Translations under genes and position numbers: made by a program
Shown here: positions 9,104 to 18,033 of the stretch, piece after piece
How positions within the stretch are numbered: position 1 is the stretch's first letter
Layout: each line of letters begins with the position of its first letter
Origin: Scrofimicrobium canadense
Lineage (GTDB): Bacteria > Actinomycetota > Actinomycetes > Actinomycetales > Actinomycetaceae
DNA: 64,000 bases
Reading direction: 5' to 3'
Assembly (NCBI RefSeq): GCF_009696615.1
Contig: NZ_VULO01000005.1
Coordinates: 1-64,000 of the forward strand
Notes under the pieces: generated by a model
The model's input: the letters and a program-made list of their open reading frames with translations, nothing else
Told to the model about the DNA's origin: nothing
Database searches by the model: none

Positions 9104-9253
9104 CTAACCCACAGTTACTTGGTTGAAATGTTCATGAATGGGCGGGTAGACGTAAGTAAATAGCGCCCAAATGATGACGAGGATGAGTAGAAGTGCTTCG
9201 ATAACCTTGAGCCATTTCGGTCCAGGAAGATGGCGAAAAATCCATCCGTACAT
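9104..9253 (-). CDS. Small single-pass membrane protein downstream of sortase E
   Basis: A 49-residue reading frame starts MYGWIFRHLPGPKWLKVIEA and continues into a hydrophobic helix (about residues 18-38) ending in a short polar tail. I recognise the GWxxRxLPGPxW start from small membrane proteins found next to sortase and crgA genes in other actinobacteria, with no known function. The start lies 13 bp after the sortase stop on the same strand behind GGAGAG, so it is probably co-transcribed with it. Confidence 0.8.
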   Translation of the reverse strand: MYGWIFRHLPGPKWLKVIEALLLILVIIWALFTYVYPPIHEHFNQVTVG

Positions 9254-9265
9254 ATTTCTACTCTC

Positions 9266-10063
9266 CTAACGCACGGGCTCATCGCGCAGGACGCCAGGTT
9301 TACCTTCTGACTTGGCAGTCCAGTATTGCATCTTCGAATACACTATGTAGCGCTCTGAATTTCCGAACTCTGGGTGACAGGTTGTCATGGTCATGATGCG
9401 TTCGGTCGGTGCTATTCCAGGCTGATTTGGCACCGGGAAAAGTACCTGAGATTGACTGGGGTCGACAATCTCAAAGCTGTCCATGGTGTAGACCATGTAT
9501 GCGTCTGCTGTTTCGACTACGAGAATGTCTCCGGGAACTAGCTTGTCAACTGCTCGGAAGTTGTTTCCATAGGTCCGACGGTGACCAGCAACAGCAAAGT
9601 TTCCAATTTCCCCAGGTTGCTGGGTATCTACGTAGTGGCCGGCATAGGCCTGGTCGAGAATCCACTGCTCTGTCCCTTGAGCTATAGGAATCTGCATCCA
9701 ATCCCAACTGGGAACATGAAGAACACCGTAAGTCTCTCCAATTGATACCTCGCCCACCCCTGGAGGTTGATCAGTGCGGTGTTCAGGTTCGATATCGGTA
9801 GCGGGTGTTGGATTCTTCTCTTGGAAGGTATTGACCTGAGCTTGACGCAGCGGCTCCACCTGTGCGGTTGTCCACCACAGCTGCCAGACAACGTACAGCC
9901 CTAAGAATATGGCAATTGTGATGAGCACCTCCCCCACGAAGCCCAACAAGTGCCAGAAGAAACCAACTTTCTTCTGAGGCTTGGCCTGAGACCGAGGTGG
10001 GATAGGGTTACTGTTCAGCTGCGCATTGCGCAGCTCGCTACGGGTCGGGAAAGGACTAGTCAC
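9266..10063 (-). CDS. srtE: Class E sortase
   Basis: 265 aa. A cytoplasmic N-terminus is followed by a membrane helix near 45-62 and an extracytoplasmic sortase domain. The catalytic triad is visible as H161 in AVAGHRRTYG, C229 in TMTTCHP and R238 in NSERYIVY. The TTCHP motif and GHRRTYG are typical of class E enzymes, which attach proteins carrying LAxTG-type signals to the cell wall. The start is GTG at 10063 behind GGAGGA. crgA diverges just upstream, an arrangement conserved in actinobacteria. Confidence 0.93.
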   Translation of the reverse strand: MTSPFPTRSELRNAQLNSNPIPPRSQAKPQKKVGFFWHLLGFVGEVLITIAIFLGLYVVWQLWWTTAQVEPLRQAQVNTFQEKNPTPATDIEPEHRTDQPPGVGEVSIGETYGVLHVPSWDWMQIPIAQGTEQWILDQAYAGHYVDTQQPGEIGNFAVAGHRRTYGNNFRAVDKLVPGDILVVETADAYMVYTMDSFEIVDPSQSQVLFPVPNQPGIAPTERIMTMTTCHPEFGNSERYIVYSKMQYWTAKSEGKPGVLRDEPVR

Positions 10064-10140
10064 CTTTTTCCTCCGATCCTTTTGTGGAGTTGCATATTCA
10101 AGAGCTAGTCTATGGGGAGAAAACGAAACCGGAGGGTGAA

Positions 10141-10413
10141 GTGGCCGACAATAAAGATAAGAGTCGCGAGAAAGCGGCGCGTGCGCGGGCAGAAGAACAG
10201 TCTGAAATACCTAGCTGGACTGATGGTATTCCACTTAGTCCTTCCTGGTGGGCACCTGTTTTCATTACGCTGCTTATTGTCGGCTTACTGTGGATAGTCA
10301 TTTTCTATTTTTCAAGCTATCAGTTCCCCATTCCGGGAATCAGAAACTGGAATCTGCTGATTGGAATAGGAATCATGATGGTTGGTTTTATCATGACTCT
10401 GAAGTGGCGTTAG
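10141..10413 (+). CDS. crgA: Cell division protein CrgA
   Basis: 90 aa when started at GTG 10141, which has GGAGGG five bases upstream. A longer in-frame reading from 10084 has no such site and overlaps the sortase promoter region. A charged N-terminus (KDKSREKAARARAEEQ) is followed by two membrane helices separated by an extracytoplasmic loop, with SPSWWAPVF before the first, the CrgA signature. CrgA recruits divisome components and links FtsZ with wall synthases. Its stop overlaps the convergent rhomboid gene by 4 nt. Confidence 0.92.
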   Translation: MADNKDKSREKAARARAEEQSEIPSWTDGIPLSPSWWAPVFITLLIVGLLWIVIFYFSSYQFPIPGIRNWNLLIGIGIMMVGFIMTLKWR

Positions 10414-11300
10414 GCGACTCCAACTGCGTGAAGAAGTGGCATGAGGCCCTGATATAGGCCGACAGTGATGCCTGCCAGCAACGCACAGACGCCTGCTGTT
10501 GCTGCGATGGACCATAGGGTCTGTTTTCGCTCAGTCATTCCCGGTCGGGGGCGACTGAGAACCAAGTACATCCATGCGACCAGTGCACCAACAATCAAAC
10601 CGCCAATATGTGCTTGCCACGAGACTGACCCCGCATTGATAAAGCTAAATGCCAGGTTGATTCCCAGCAGCACCAGGATTGCGGTTGTCGACATGCCCGA
10701 GAGTCGTTGTTCGACGAATACTGCGCCCAAGAGGCCGTAGAGCGCCCCAGATGCTCCAACGGTGACCACCAGTAGAGACTGGTTGTCGGCATATACCCAT
10801 CCGAGGATTGCCATGGACCCGCCCATGATACTGAGTAGGTACAGGCAAACGAAACGCCAACGTCCAGCAGCCTTCTCAACAGCCGCGCCGATGATGTAGA
10901 GCATCAGCATGTTGAAAAATAGGTGAAAAAAACCGATATGGACGAAACCTGAGGTAATGAATCGCCACGGTTGCGTATAGGCCGCTGCTGGGTTGAAAGC
11001 CAATGCGTTGTATATCGCAGGCCAGATCTTTCCTAGCACAAAAATCAGCGCGTTAAGGATTAGCACCGCATAGGTGACAACTGGCTGTCCGCCAGGGACC
11101 GCCAGGGTGAAACGCCTGCGAGAGCGCGGGTTAGCGCAGTCCACGCAGATGGTGCCAACTTCGGTCGGAATGGTGCAATCAGAACAAGTGGGCCTATTAC
11201 AGCGCTTACAGTAGCCCACGGCGGGTGTCCCCGGATGACGGGGACACATCTCCGCACGTGGCTTTTGCGCATATTGCCCAAAACGGGGCAGGTCAGACAT
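10410..11300 (-). CDS. Rhomboid intramembrane serine protease with N-terminal zinc finger
   Basis: 296 aa. Residues 19-55 hold a cysteine/histidine cluster (C19, H22, C31, C34, C39, C42, C52, C55) resembling a B-box zinc finger. A rhomboid domain with about six or seven helices follows. The catalytic dyad is S184 in VGASGALYG and H231 in AHIGG, and H126/N130 in FFHLFFN form the oxyanion region. It should cleave membrane protein substrates within the bilayer, but the substrate is unknown. It overlaps the stop of the upstream cyclophilin gene by one base. Confidence 0.92.
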   Translation of the reverse strand: MSDLPRFGQYAQKPRAEMCPRHPGTPAVGYCKRCNRPTCSDCTIPTEVGTICVDCANPRSRRRFTLAVPGGQPVVTYAVLILNALIFVLGKIWPAIYNALAFNPAAAYTQPWRFITSGFVHIGFFHLFFNMLMLYIIGAAVEKAAGRWRFVCLYLLSIMGGSMAILGWVYADNQSLLVVTVGASGALYGLLGAVFVEQRLSGMSTTAILVLLGINLAFSFINAGSVSWQAHIGGLIVGALVAWMYLVLSRPRPGMTERKQTLWSIAATAGVCALLAGITVGLYQGLMPLLHAVGVA

Positions 11301-11821
11301 TAGTCCTCAATATCGATATGTTCGATTACGACGTCGTCGACTGGACGATCGGCTGCCCCCGTGGGGGTAGCCGAGATAGCATCGACAACTTTCTTTGACT
11401 CGTCGTCGGATACTTCACCAAAAATGGTGTGTTTTCCATCCAGCCAAGGCGTGCTATCTGTTGTGATGAAGAACTGGGATCCGTTAGTTCCCTTGCCCAT
11501 ACGAGTCCCGGCGTTGGCCATTGCCAGGAGGTAGGGCTTGTTGAATCGGAGATTGGGGCTAATCTCGTCGTTGAAGGTGTATCCGGGACCGCCTGTGCCT
11601 GTCCCGAGGGGGTCGCCACCTTGAATCATGAAGCCGGGGATTACTCGGTGGAAGATAACTCCGTCGTAGAGGGGCCGGGAAGTCTTCTGGCCGCTTGCGG
11701 GGTCAGTCCACTCGCGTTCTCCTTTGGCAAGTCCCGCAAAGTTTGCCACAGTTTGCGGGGCCTCTGCTGGGAATAGCTCGACGTTGATAGTGCCTTTATT
11801 TGTGTGAATGACTGCTTTCAT
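11300..11821 (-). CDS. ppiA: Cyclophilin-type peptidyl-prolyl cis-trans isomerase
   Basis: 173 aa, a complete cytoplasmic cyclophilin without signal peptide. Conserved residues are visible in FHRVIPGFMIQGGDP (catalytic Arg/Phe) and in GTNGSQFFITT and GKHTIFGEV. It catalyses proline isomerisation during folding. It heads a two-gene minus-strand unit with the rhomboid protease. No Shine-Dalgarno sequence is clear. CAAGAT lies 6 nt before the ATG, so a leaderless transcript is possible. Confidence 0.93.
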   Translation of the reverse strand: MKAVIHTNKGTINVELFPAEAPQTVANFAGLAKGEREWTDPASGQKTSRPLYDGVIFHRVIPGFMIQGGDPLGTGTGGPGYTFNDEISPNLRFNKPYLLAMANAGTRMGKGTNGSQFFITTDSTPWLDGKHTIFGEVSDDESKKVVDAISATPTGAADRPVDDVVIEHIDIED

Positions 11822-11936
11822 ATGCCTATCTTGTCATTATCTGGCGCTCATCGCGACGTCCAGGGGTGCGCTCAGAGCGGATTAGAGGCAGAATAGACTC
11901 TGATACACGCCACGTTCTAGCGAATTGAGGACCACA

Positions 11937-12560
11937 GTGGGCATAAGAAATAACGATGATGTAAAGCAGCGCGCCGCTGAATTAGCTAGCGTGGTTGCAG
12001 ACAAAGCCTCCGAGGCTCTGCTGACCGCGTCTGAGCTGACCAAAGCTGGTGTAAAAGTAGCGAAGCCTAAAGTACTGAACGCAGCGGATGCAACAGTGAA
12101 AGCGGCTAGTCCGTGGGTTGATTCCGCGGTTGCCAATACTGCGCGCTTCACAGAACGCGCTGGTGAGGGACTCCACAAGGTCCATCAAGATCTAGTGGAT
12201 GACTATTTGCCTCGCTTGGGGCATGCTGTTGAAGCTGCTGCCGCTAAGGCCTCAGTTCCTGAAGCCGTAGAGGCTGCCCGCGTAGAGCTAACCCAGCCTC
12301 GACGTCGTTCGCGCGGTAAAAAAGTTCTGAAGTGGACTCTGGTTGCTGCTGGTGCGGCCGGGGTTGGATACTTGTTGTGGCGTCGTTCGCGCCCAATCGA
12401 AGATCCTTGGGCTGAGGAATACTGGTCTGATCTGGAGGCCGAAACTCCTGATGTAGTGGATGAGTCATTGGTTACAGAACAGACTGCTGATGCTGAAGAA
12501 GCTGCCGATACTGCAGCAATTGCGGTTGGTGAAGAGACTGCGCAAGGCGACGAAGACTGA
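11937..12560 (+). CDS. YtxH-like actinobacterial membrane-associated protein, unknown function
   Basis: About 207 aa from GTG 11937, which has TTGAGGA suitably spaced upstream. The N-terminal 115 residues are Ala/Lys/Glu-rich and probably helical or coiled-coil. A basic patch RRRSRGKKVLK precedes a single membrane helix (about 132-148), followed by an acidic tail. Similar proteins with this layout occur in many actinobacteria near cyclophilin and crgA genes. I do not recognise a function. It is likely monocistronic, ending before the hairpin at 12572. Confidence 0.7.
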   Translation: MGIRNNDDVKQRAAELASVVADKASEALLTASELTKAGVKVAKPKVLNAADATVKAASPWVDSAVANTARFTERAGEGLHKVHQDLVDDYLPRLGHAVEAAAAKASVPEAVEAARVELTQPRRRSRGKKVLKWTLVAAGAAGVGYLLWRRSRPIEDPWAEEYWSDLEAETPDVVDESLVTEQTADAEEAADTAAIAVGEETAQGDED

Positions 12561-12571
12561 ACACAATGAAC

Positions 12572-12596
12572 TGGGGGCGAGCACTGCTTGCCCCCA
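12572..12596. terminator. Hairpin terminator between convergent genes
   Basis: TGGGGGCGAGCA pairs with TGCTTGCCCCCA (one G-U) 12 bp after the upstream stop, between two converging genes. There is no strong U-tract, so termination strength is uncertain. Confidence 0.6.
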
Positions 12597-12660
12597 AAGT
12601 TGTTCTATCACAGTGTGCTAATTACCATGGCAGTGAGGTATTTGTAGCCGGGACACTGTT

Positions 12661-13767
12661 TTACTTGGGGGAATACGCACTACGCTGGCGATCCCAGCTG
12701 CCAATCGCATGTAGGTAGCCTTCAGCTGCCGTAGCGATAGAACTGACGGGAACAGCCTCATCAACCACATGCATCGCTGCTCTAGGACCAGGCCCCCAAA
12801 TGACGGTGGGCGGCCAATTGAGAGCAGCCCCCAAAGGTGCCGCCTCCGTACCAAATGCAGCCGGCTCAGATTCAGGTTTTAGACGAAGCCCACTCACCCA
12901 AGGGTCGCTCGCTGCAGTCCATACTGGAGGATGATGGGCAACGACGCGCACATCAGCTGTTTCCGGCTGGCTGCGCCACCAATCAATCACTGGCTGGGCA
13001 TCCGGGTCTACGGTCCTTATGTCAATATCGATAGTGGCAGTATCGGGCACCACGTTGCGCATGGTGCCACCACGCATAATTCCAATGTTGAGAGTTTCTT
13101 TACCCAACCGCCAATGCTCCCTCAGGGGCATCTCTGATTCGGCGCGCGAAATGAGGGCCGCCGCTTTACTGATGGCATTTTCGCCGAGGTGGGGAGCCGA
13201 ACCATGTGCGGAGCGGCCACGTACTGTCACTTCTAACCACAGGGGTCCTTTATGGCCGAGGAGTAATAGCCCATCGGTTGGTTCTGCGACTAAGATCGCA
13301 CCCACCTTGATGTCAGCTTTCTCAATGGCCTCGATCACGTCGGGGGTGCCCGCGCATCCCCATTCTTCCCTTGTCGACAAAGCTAGCGCCACAGGTGCTG
13401 TTGGTCCAGCTTCAAGCATTGCAGCAATTTGCGCGCCTACCCCAGACTTCATGTCCGAGGCTCCCCGGCCTCTCAGCATTCCGCCGACGATATCACCGCA
13501 CCAGGGATCAAAACTCCAATCATCGGGCGTTGCCACGACTGTGTCGACGTGACCACTCAACAGGAGAAGTTCCTTTCCGCAGTGTTGCGTGGGGGCAACA
13601 ACTAGCGCACGTTCATCGCGCGCCCAGCTGAGGGTATAGCCTGGATTTGCCTCGAAAATACGGGCGACCCATTGTAACGCTTCGACTTCTCCCGGGGTTC
13701 CTGTGGTGGAGTTGATACGCACGAGTTCTGAAGTGATCTGTGTTGCACTCTGGCCTAGGTTTCCCAT
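12661..13767 (-). CDS. dapE: Succinyl-diaminopimelate desuccinylase
   Basis: 368 aa, M20 family metallopeptidase. Metal ligands and catalytic residues lie in LLSGHVDTV (H73, D75), GRGASDMKSG and REEWGCAG (catalytic Glu pair). A dimerisation lid domain sits in the middle. The family releases succinate from N-succinyl-LL-2,6-diaminopimelate in lysine and peptidoglycan synthesis. Length and context fit actinobacterial DapE, though other M20 amidohydrolases look similar. No ribosome-binding site precedes the ATG; TAATGT lies exactly 6 nt upstream, indicating a leaderless mRNA. Confidence 0.85.
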   Translation of the reverse strand: MGNLGQSATQITSELVRINSTTGTPGEVEALQWVARIFEANPGYTLSWARDERALVVAPTQHCGKELLLLSGHVDTVVATPDDWSFDPWCGDIVGGMLRGRGASDMKSGVGAQIAAMLEAGPTAPVALALSTREEWGCAGTPDVIEAIEKADIKVGAILVAEPTDGLLLLGHKGPLWLEVTVRGRSAHGSAPHLGENAISKAAALISRAESEMPLREHWRLGKETLNIGIMRGGTMRNVVPDTATIDIDIRTVDPDAQPVIDWWRSQPETADVRVVAHHPPVWTAASDPWVSGLRLKPESEPAAFGTEAAPLGAALNWPPTVIWGPGPRAAMHVVDEAVPVSSIATAAEGYLHAIGSWDRQRSAYSPK

Positions 13768-13773
13768 AGTTCA

Positions 13774-13779
13774 ACATTA
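13774..13779 (-). promoter_or_regulatory. -10 element of leaderless dapE
   Basis: TAATGT on the minus strand, 6 nt before the dapE ATG, with no Shine-Dalgarno sequence between. This spacing puts the transcription start on the start codon. Confidence 0.55.
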
Positions 13780-13951
13780 GATCAGACCGCATATGAGCAT
13801 CAACGGACGCCGCCCGTTAACATGGGAATCCCTATGAGGGGCATTTCGATAGCCCTAATTGTTCGTACAAATACGTTAGGTTGATGATGCTGCACTTTCA
13901 GACGAGAGTAGTGAGGTAGGCTGCCCGCAGGCAGTCCAAGGAGGCACGACA

Positions 13952-14962
13952 ATGAGTCGACGAGTGACAATTCGGGATGTGGCACGTTTGGCGCACACGT
14001 CTGTTTCGACGGTTTCGGCTGCCTTCAGCACGCATTCTTCTATCGCCCCTGAAACTCGGCAACGGGTTCTCGAAGCGGCGAATCAGTTGGGGTGGCGTGC
14101 AGATAGGCGTGCGTCCCAACTTCGTCGCAGCGACTATGTCGTTGTAGGAGTTGTATACGAAGTTCAACAGGCATTTCAGGCGCAGCTGGTTGATGCGTTG
14201 TATGCGGCCGCTGGCAAGGCCCCCGGAGTTGAGTTATTTCTCGCTGGCGCTACGGCCCATCATTCAGAACTTGAGTGCTTGCGTCTCTTACTTACGGAAC
14301 GCTGCACCGGGTTGATTCTCACTGGGGCTGGGCTTGCTTCACCGCATATCATCGAGGCGGCTCGTACGATGCCGGTGATGAGCCTGTGCCGTTCTGTAGA
14401 TCTTCCCGGGGTTGACGAGGTGTATTCCGACCCTGATCAAGGGGAAGATCATGCTATCGAACATCTTGTGAGCATGGGGCATCGAGATATATGGTTCGCT
14501 AGTGCACCCGGTAGGTCTATGGGCGAAGAAAGAGAAGCCGCATTTAGTGCCGCCATGGAGCGCCGTGACTTGACTTCATATATGCGCATCTTGCGTGTGG
14601 GGGATACCGTCGGAGCGGGCGTGGCAACGGCAGACGCCATTGTTGAGGCGTCGAACCCTCCCACCGCAGTGGTGGCATATAACGATATGGTGGGAGCCGC
14701 TATTGTCCGCCGCCTGAGGCAACGCGGAATCCGTGTGCCTGAAGATGTGAGCGTCGTTGGTTATGACGACACAGACTTGGCTTCTGATCCCACCATCGAA
14801 TTGACTACCATCTACCAGCCGGGCGAGGCGATGGCAGCAAAGGCATTAGAGCTTCTCAATCAGAGAATGACGAGCGGGATGGCTGGTGAGGGAGAAGAAC
14901 AACGCATTTCATTCCCGGCGCGGCTCGTGATCCGCAGTAGTACTGGGCCGGTAAGGCAGTGA
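13952..14962 (+). CDS. LacI-family transcriptional regulator
   Basis: 336 aa. The N-terminal helix-turn-helix VTIRDVARLAHTSVSTVSAA and hinge are typical LacI, followed by a periplasmic-binding-protein-like sugar sensor domain (about 60-330). The start is ATG with AAGGAGG upstream. It precedes a Gfo/Idh dehydrogenase, sugar porter and IolE, so it likely represses this operon and responds to an inositol-like ligand. This is inferred from position only. A near-palindromic site with a central CG lies between it and the first catabolic gene. Confidence 0.9.
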   Translation: MSRRVTIRDVARLAHTSVSTVSAAFSTHSSIAPETRQRVLEAANQLGWRADRRASQLRRSDYVVVGVVYEVQQAFQAQLVDALYAAAGKAPGVELFLAGATAHHSELECLRLLLTERCTGLILTGAGLASPHIIEAARTMPVMSLCRSVDLPGVDEVYSDPDQGEDHAIEHLVSMGHRDIWFASAPGRSMGEEREAAFSAAMERRDLTSYMRILRVGDTVGAGVATADAIVEASNPPTAVVAYNDMVGAAIVRRLRQRGIRVPEDVSVVGYDDTDLASDPTIELTTIYQPGEAMAAKALELLNQRMTSGMAGEGEEQRISFPARLVIRSSTGPVRQ

Positions 14963-14972
14963 GGAAAAACTC

Positions 14973-15000
14973 CGAAACGTTACGAATGCTAAATCGTTAG
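14973..15000 (+). promoter_or_regulatory. Candidate LacI-family operators before the inositol-type operon
   Basis: Two imperfect dyads with a central CG lie side by side: CGAAACGTTACG (14973-14984, symmetric at 10 of 12 positions) and CTAAATCGTTAG (14989-15000, outer CTAA/TTAG). LacI-family operators commonly have this form. Assignment to the adjacent regulator is inference. Confidence 0.45.
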
Positions 15001-15091
15001 TTATTTTGTTCTAACATATGTTTCACTGTGAATGTGTCGCGCGGACGCGGCGTGAATAGAGACGATCACAGTGGCAAAGGAGTCGTCAGTG

Positions 15092-16312
15092 ATGACGAAG
15101 AGAACTATAGGCGTTGGGGTCATCGGGCTAGGGTGGATGGGCCGATTACATTCGCGTAGTTACCGAAAACTTCAGGAATACTATCCTGACCTCGATGCTG
15201 ATATCCAACTGGTTGCCGCTGCGGATCCCCTCGAAAGCAACCGTGACGCAGCAGTTTCACAGCTGGGATTCGAGCGCGTGTATTCCGACTACAAGGACCT
15301 CTTGTCTGATCCTGACATTGACGTCGTATCTATATGTTGTCCCAATTTCCTCCATCGTGATGTGGCTGTTGCTACCGCTCAAGCTGGTAAACCCTTTTGG
15401 ATTGAAAAACCGATGGGTGTAAGTGCCGCGCAATCGCAAGAAATTTCCGCGGCAGCTCAGCGCCATAACGTGGTGACAGCCGTCGGGTTCAATTATCGGC
15501 ACACTCCCGCCATTGAAAAGGCGCGTCAACTTATTCACGAGGGGAAGCTGGGTCGCATCACAAATGCTCGGTGCTGGTTGATTGCTGACTATGCAAGTTC
15601 CCCCACCGGACCTCTCACATGGAGATATAACCGAGAGCAAGCAGGAGCTGGAGTTCTTGGCGATTTAATGAGCCATGGCGCTGACCTGGTGCACTACCTG
15701 TGTGGCGCGATTACGGATGTCACTGCTGTGACTGGAACTTTTATTCCAAAGCGTCCTATCCCACTCAAAGCAGGTGTTGGCCACGAAGGATGGCAAGTTT
15801 CCGACGAACTAGGTCCCGTGGAAAATGAAGACTATGTTGCAGTGCTGGCACGTCTAAACGATGGTGTCATCGCCACTATTGAATCGTCGCGCGTGTGCGT
15901 TGGCCCTCGCGCTGAATACGTCATCGAAGTCTATGGCACTGATGGGTCTATACGGTGGAACTTTGAACGCCTCAACGAGTTGGAAGTATGCCTGGGAAGG
16001 GACAGTGAGTTCCAGGGATATACCCGCGTGATGGCCAACTCCCATTTCCCGGCATTTTCAGTGTTCCAGCCATCAGCTGGAACGTCAATGGGCTTTGACG
16101 ACATGAAAGTTGTTGAAGCAGCGCAGTTTATTGAATCAGTTCTATCCGGAATCCAATATGCCCCTAGTGCCGCTGATGCGTGCCTAGCAGCAGAAGTAGT
16201 CGACGCGGCTGTCGCTTCGGCTGAAGATGGCACCTGGCATGCGGTTGCACCCGTGACAGGGCCTCTCACATTTGACCGGATTGATGAGGACACAAAGGAG
16301 AGTCATGTCTAG
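15092..16312 (+). CDS. Gfo/Idh/MocA-family dehydrogenase, probably inositol-type
   Basis: About 406 aa. An N-terminal Rossmann fold (GVIGLGWMGRLHSRSY) binds NAD(P). EKPMG and GDLMSHGADLVHYL carry the family's catalytic Lys and His. The ATG at 15092 is 9 nt from AAAGGAG, a GTG at 15089 is equally possible, and an in-frame GTG at 15071 lies before that site. Together with the downstream sugar porter and IolE, an inositol 2-dehydrogenase-like role is likely, but the family covers many sugars and sugar acids. The end overlaps the porter start. Confidence 0.85.
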   Translation: MTKRTIGVGVIGLGWMGRLHSRSYRKLQEYYPDLDADIQLVAAADPLESNRDAAVSQLGFERVYSDYKDLLSDPDIDVVSICCPNFLHRDVAVATAQAGKPFWIEKPMGVSAAQSQEISAAAQRHNVVTAVGFNYRHTPAIEKARQLIHEGKLGRITNARCWLIADYASSPTGPLTWRYNREQAGAGVLGDLMSHGADLVHYLCGAITDVTAVTGTFIPKRPIPLKAGVGHEGWQVSDELGPVENEDYVAVLARLNDGVIATIESSRVCVGPRAEYVIEVYGTDGSIRWNFERLNELEVCLGRDSEFQGYTRVMANSHFPAFSVFQPSAGTSMGFDDMKVVEAAQFIESVLSGIQYAPSAADACLAAEVVDAAVASAEDGTWHAVAPVTGPLTFDRIDEDTKESHV

Positions 16313-17957
16313 TACGGAGACTGCGGGTGACGAAATACTTCAGTCGCGTAAGAGTGCGCGAGAATATGTCGCTAAAGTACCGCCATCAGGTAAGAAACGA
16401 AAGATAGGCTTCATAGCTTTTGTTGTCACCTTGGGGTCATTCCTCTTTGGCTACGACACGGGTGTGATTTCTGGGGCCCTTCCCTATATGCAGATGCCGT
16501 GGAACGCTGGCGGGCTCCACATGACCTCTTTGGAAGAGGGGTTTGTTGGCGGTACTCTGCTGATTGGCGCAGCATTTGGGGCGCTTTTTGCAGGTCGTCT
16601 CTCTGACACCCTTGGACGTCGCCGTACCATCATTTGGCTGGCAATTATCTTCGTCATCGGTTCACTGGGGACAGCCGGAGCCCTCAATATCTGGATGATG
16701 TACCCATTCCGCTTTATCCTAGGCTTGGCCGTAGGTGGGGCATCGGGAATTGTCCCCGTCTATCTTTCTGAGACCGCTCCGAAACGTATTCGCGGCACGA
16801 TCGTAGCGATCGATCAGCTCATGATTGTCACCGGTCAGCTTATGGCATTCTCATTCAATGCAATCATTAACCACGTATATGGCGGACCGCAACTGGATGT
16901 GGTTGAGGACCCCTCGGGGATTCTCCAACCAGGAATGCAGCCTTTCGATAATGTGCTCCACCAAAAAGCCACTTCTATCGGTACCATGAGTGACTCCCAG
17001 TGGTGGCAGTTCATGGATAACCTCACTGTTGCCGGAGGTAACGGCGCAGGTTGGCGTTGGATGCTGCTTCTATGTACCATTCCAGCCGTTGCCCTATGGA
17101 TTGGCATGAGGATGATGCCCGAGTCTCCTCGTTGGCTGGCTGCGCGTGGTGACTACTATGCTGCGATTGGCTCCCTCAAGCGCATTCGGGATGAGGATAA
17201 AGATGGAGACATTGCAGACGAGATCTACGACATTGCAAAAACAAATGAACGTGAGAAGGGCCTTCCCCAGGGCAGATTTGCAGATATTATTCGAACTCCT
17301 TGGATCAGGAAGCTCTTCTTTGTCGGGTGTTTCATTGCAATAACGAACCAAACCACCGGTGTCAATACTGTGATGTACTATGCTCCCAAAGTCTTGGAGT
17401 ATGCCGGTATGGGAACGTCTGCGGCAATCACCGCGCAAGTAGCCAACGGTATCATGTCCGTTGTTGGCTCCGCGGCAGCGTTGTGGATCATCAGTCGCTT
17501 TAGGCGCCGACAGATATTGATCTCCTGTCTCTTTGGCGTATTCGTCTGCTTGGGTCTCATATCATTGCTTTTCGGATTTACCATTCAACCAGCAATGGAC
17601 TCAGGCGTATTCCCACCGAGCTGGGCACCTTTCCTCGTCCTTGGAATCATGGGTATCTTCATGCTGATTGTTCAAAGCTCGAACGGTCCTGTGGTTTGGA
17701 CCATGATGGGCGAAATGTTCCCGGCACGTGTCCGAGGCGCCGCAAACGGCGCTGCAGTGTTCATTCTGTGGGTGATGAACGCCATTGTTGCCATCAGCTT
17801 CCCGCCCATGATGGCAAACCTCGGTGGAGCGTGGACCTATGGAATCTACTCGGCTATCAACTTGGTCTTCGCCTTCGTCCTGATCAAGATCATGCCCGAA
17901 ACTTCGGGGAAGTCCTTGGAGCAAATCGAAACTGAAATGGAAGAACGTTTTTCCTAA
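16305..17957 (+). CDS. Major facilitator sugar porter (IolT-like)
   Basis: About 550 aa from ATG 16305 (AAAGGAG upstream), 12 helices. Sugar-porter signatures are visible: GRLSDTLGRRRT, PESPRWLAARGD after helix 6 and PETSGKSLEQIE at the end. It should import a sugar or inositol with protons. Unusual is an extra extracytoplasmic stretch of about 50-60 residues near 190-240, between helices 5 and 6, rich in Gln, Asp and Trp, which ordinary IolT proteins lack as far as I recall. It is co-transcribed with the dehydrogenase and iolE. Confidence 0.88.
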   Translation: MSSTETAGDEILQSRKSAREYVAKVPPSGKKRKIGFIAFVVTLGSFLFGYDTGVISGALPYMQMPWNAGGLHMTSLEEGFVGGTLLIGAAFGALFAGRLSDTLGRRRTIIWLAIIFVIGSLGTAGALNIWMMYPFRFILGLAVGGASGIVPVYLSETAPKRIRGTIVAIDQLMIVTGQLMAFSFNAIINHVYGGPQLDVVEDPSGILQPGMQPFDNVLHQKATSIGTMSDSQWWQFMDNLTVAGGNGAGWRWMLLLCTIPAVALWIGMRMMPESPRWLAARGDYYAAIGSLKRIRDEDKDGDIADEIYDIAKTNEREKGLPQGRFADIIRTPWIRKLFFVGCFIAITNQTTGVNTVMYYAPKVLEYAGMGTSAAITAQVANGIMSVVGSAAALWIISRFRRRQILISCLFGVFVCLGLISLLFGFTIQPAMDSGVFPPSWAPFLVLGIMGIFMLIVQSSNGPVVWTMMGEMFPARVRGAANGAAVFILWVMNAIVAISFPPMMANLGGAWTYGIYSAINLVFAFVLIKIMPETSGKSLEQIETEMEERFS

Positions 17958-18033
17958 AGAGACATGGGCGAGGGATTCGTGAGGGTTCCTCGCCAACCAA
18001 AACCGCACTATGAAATGAAAGAAGAGAACCATT

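Noticed and set aside
13019-13552. Open plus-strand frame of 177 codons inside dapE
   Set aside because: It is antisense to a clear M20 peptidase, has low-complexity Ser/Pro/Ala composition and no recognisable domain or ribosome-binding site.
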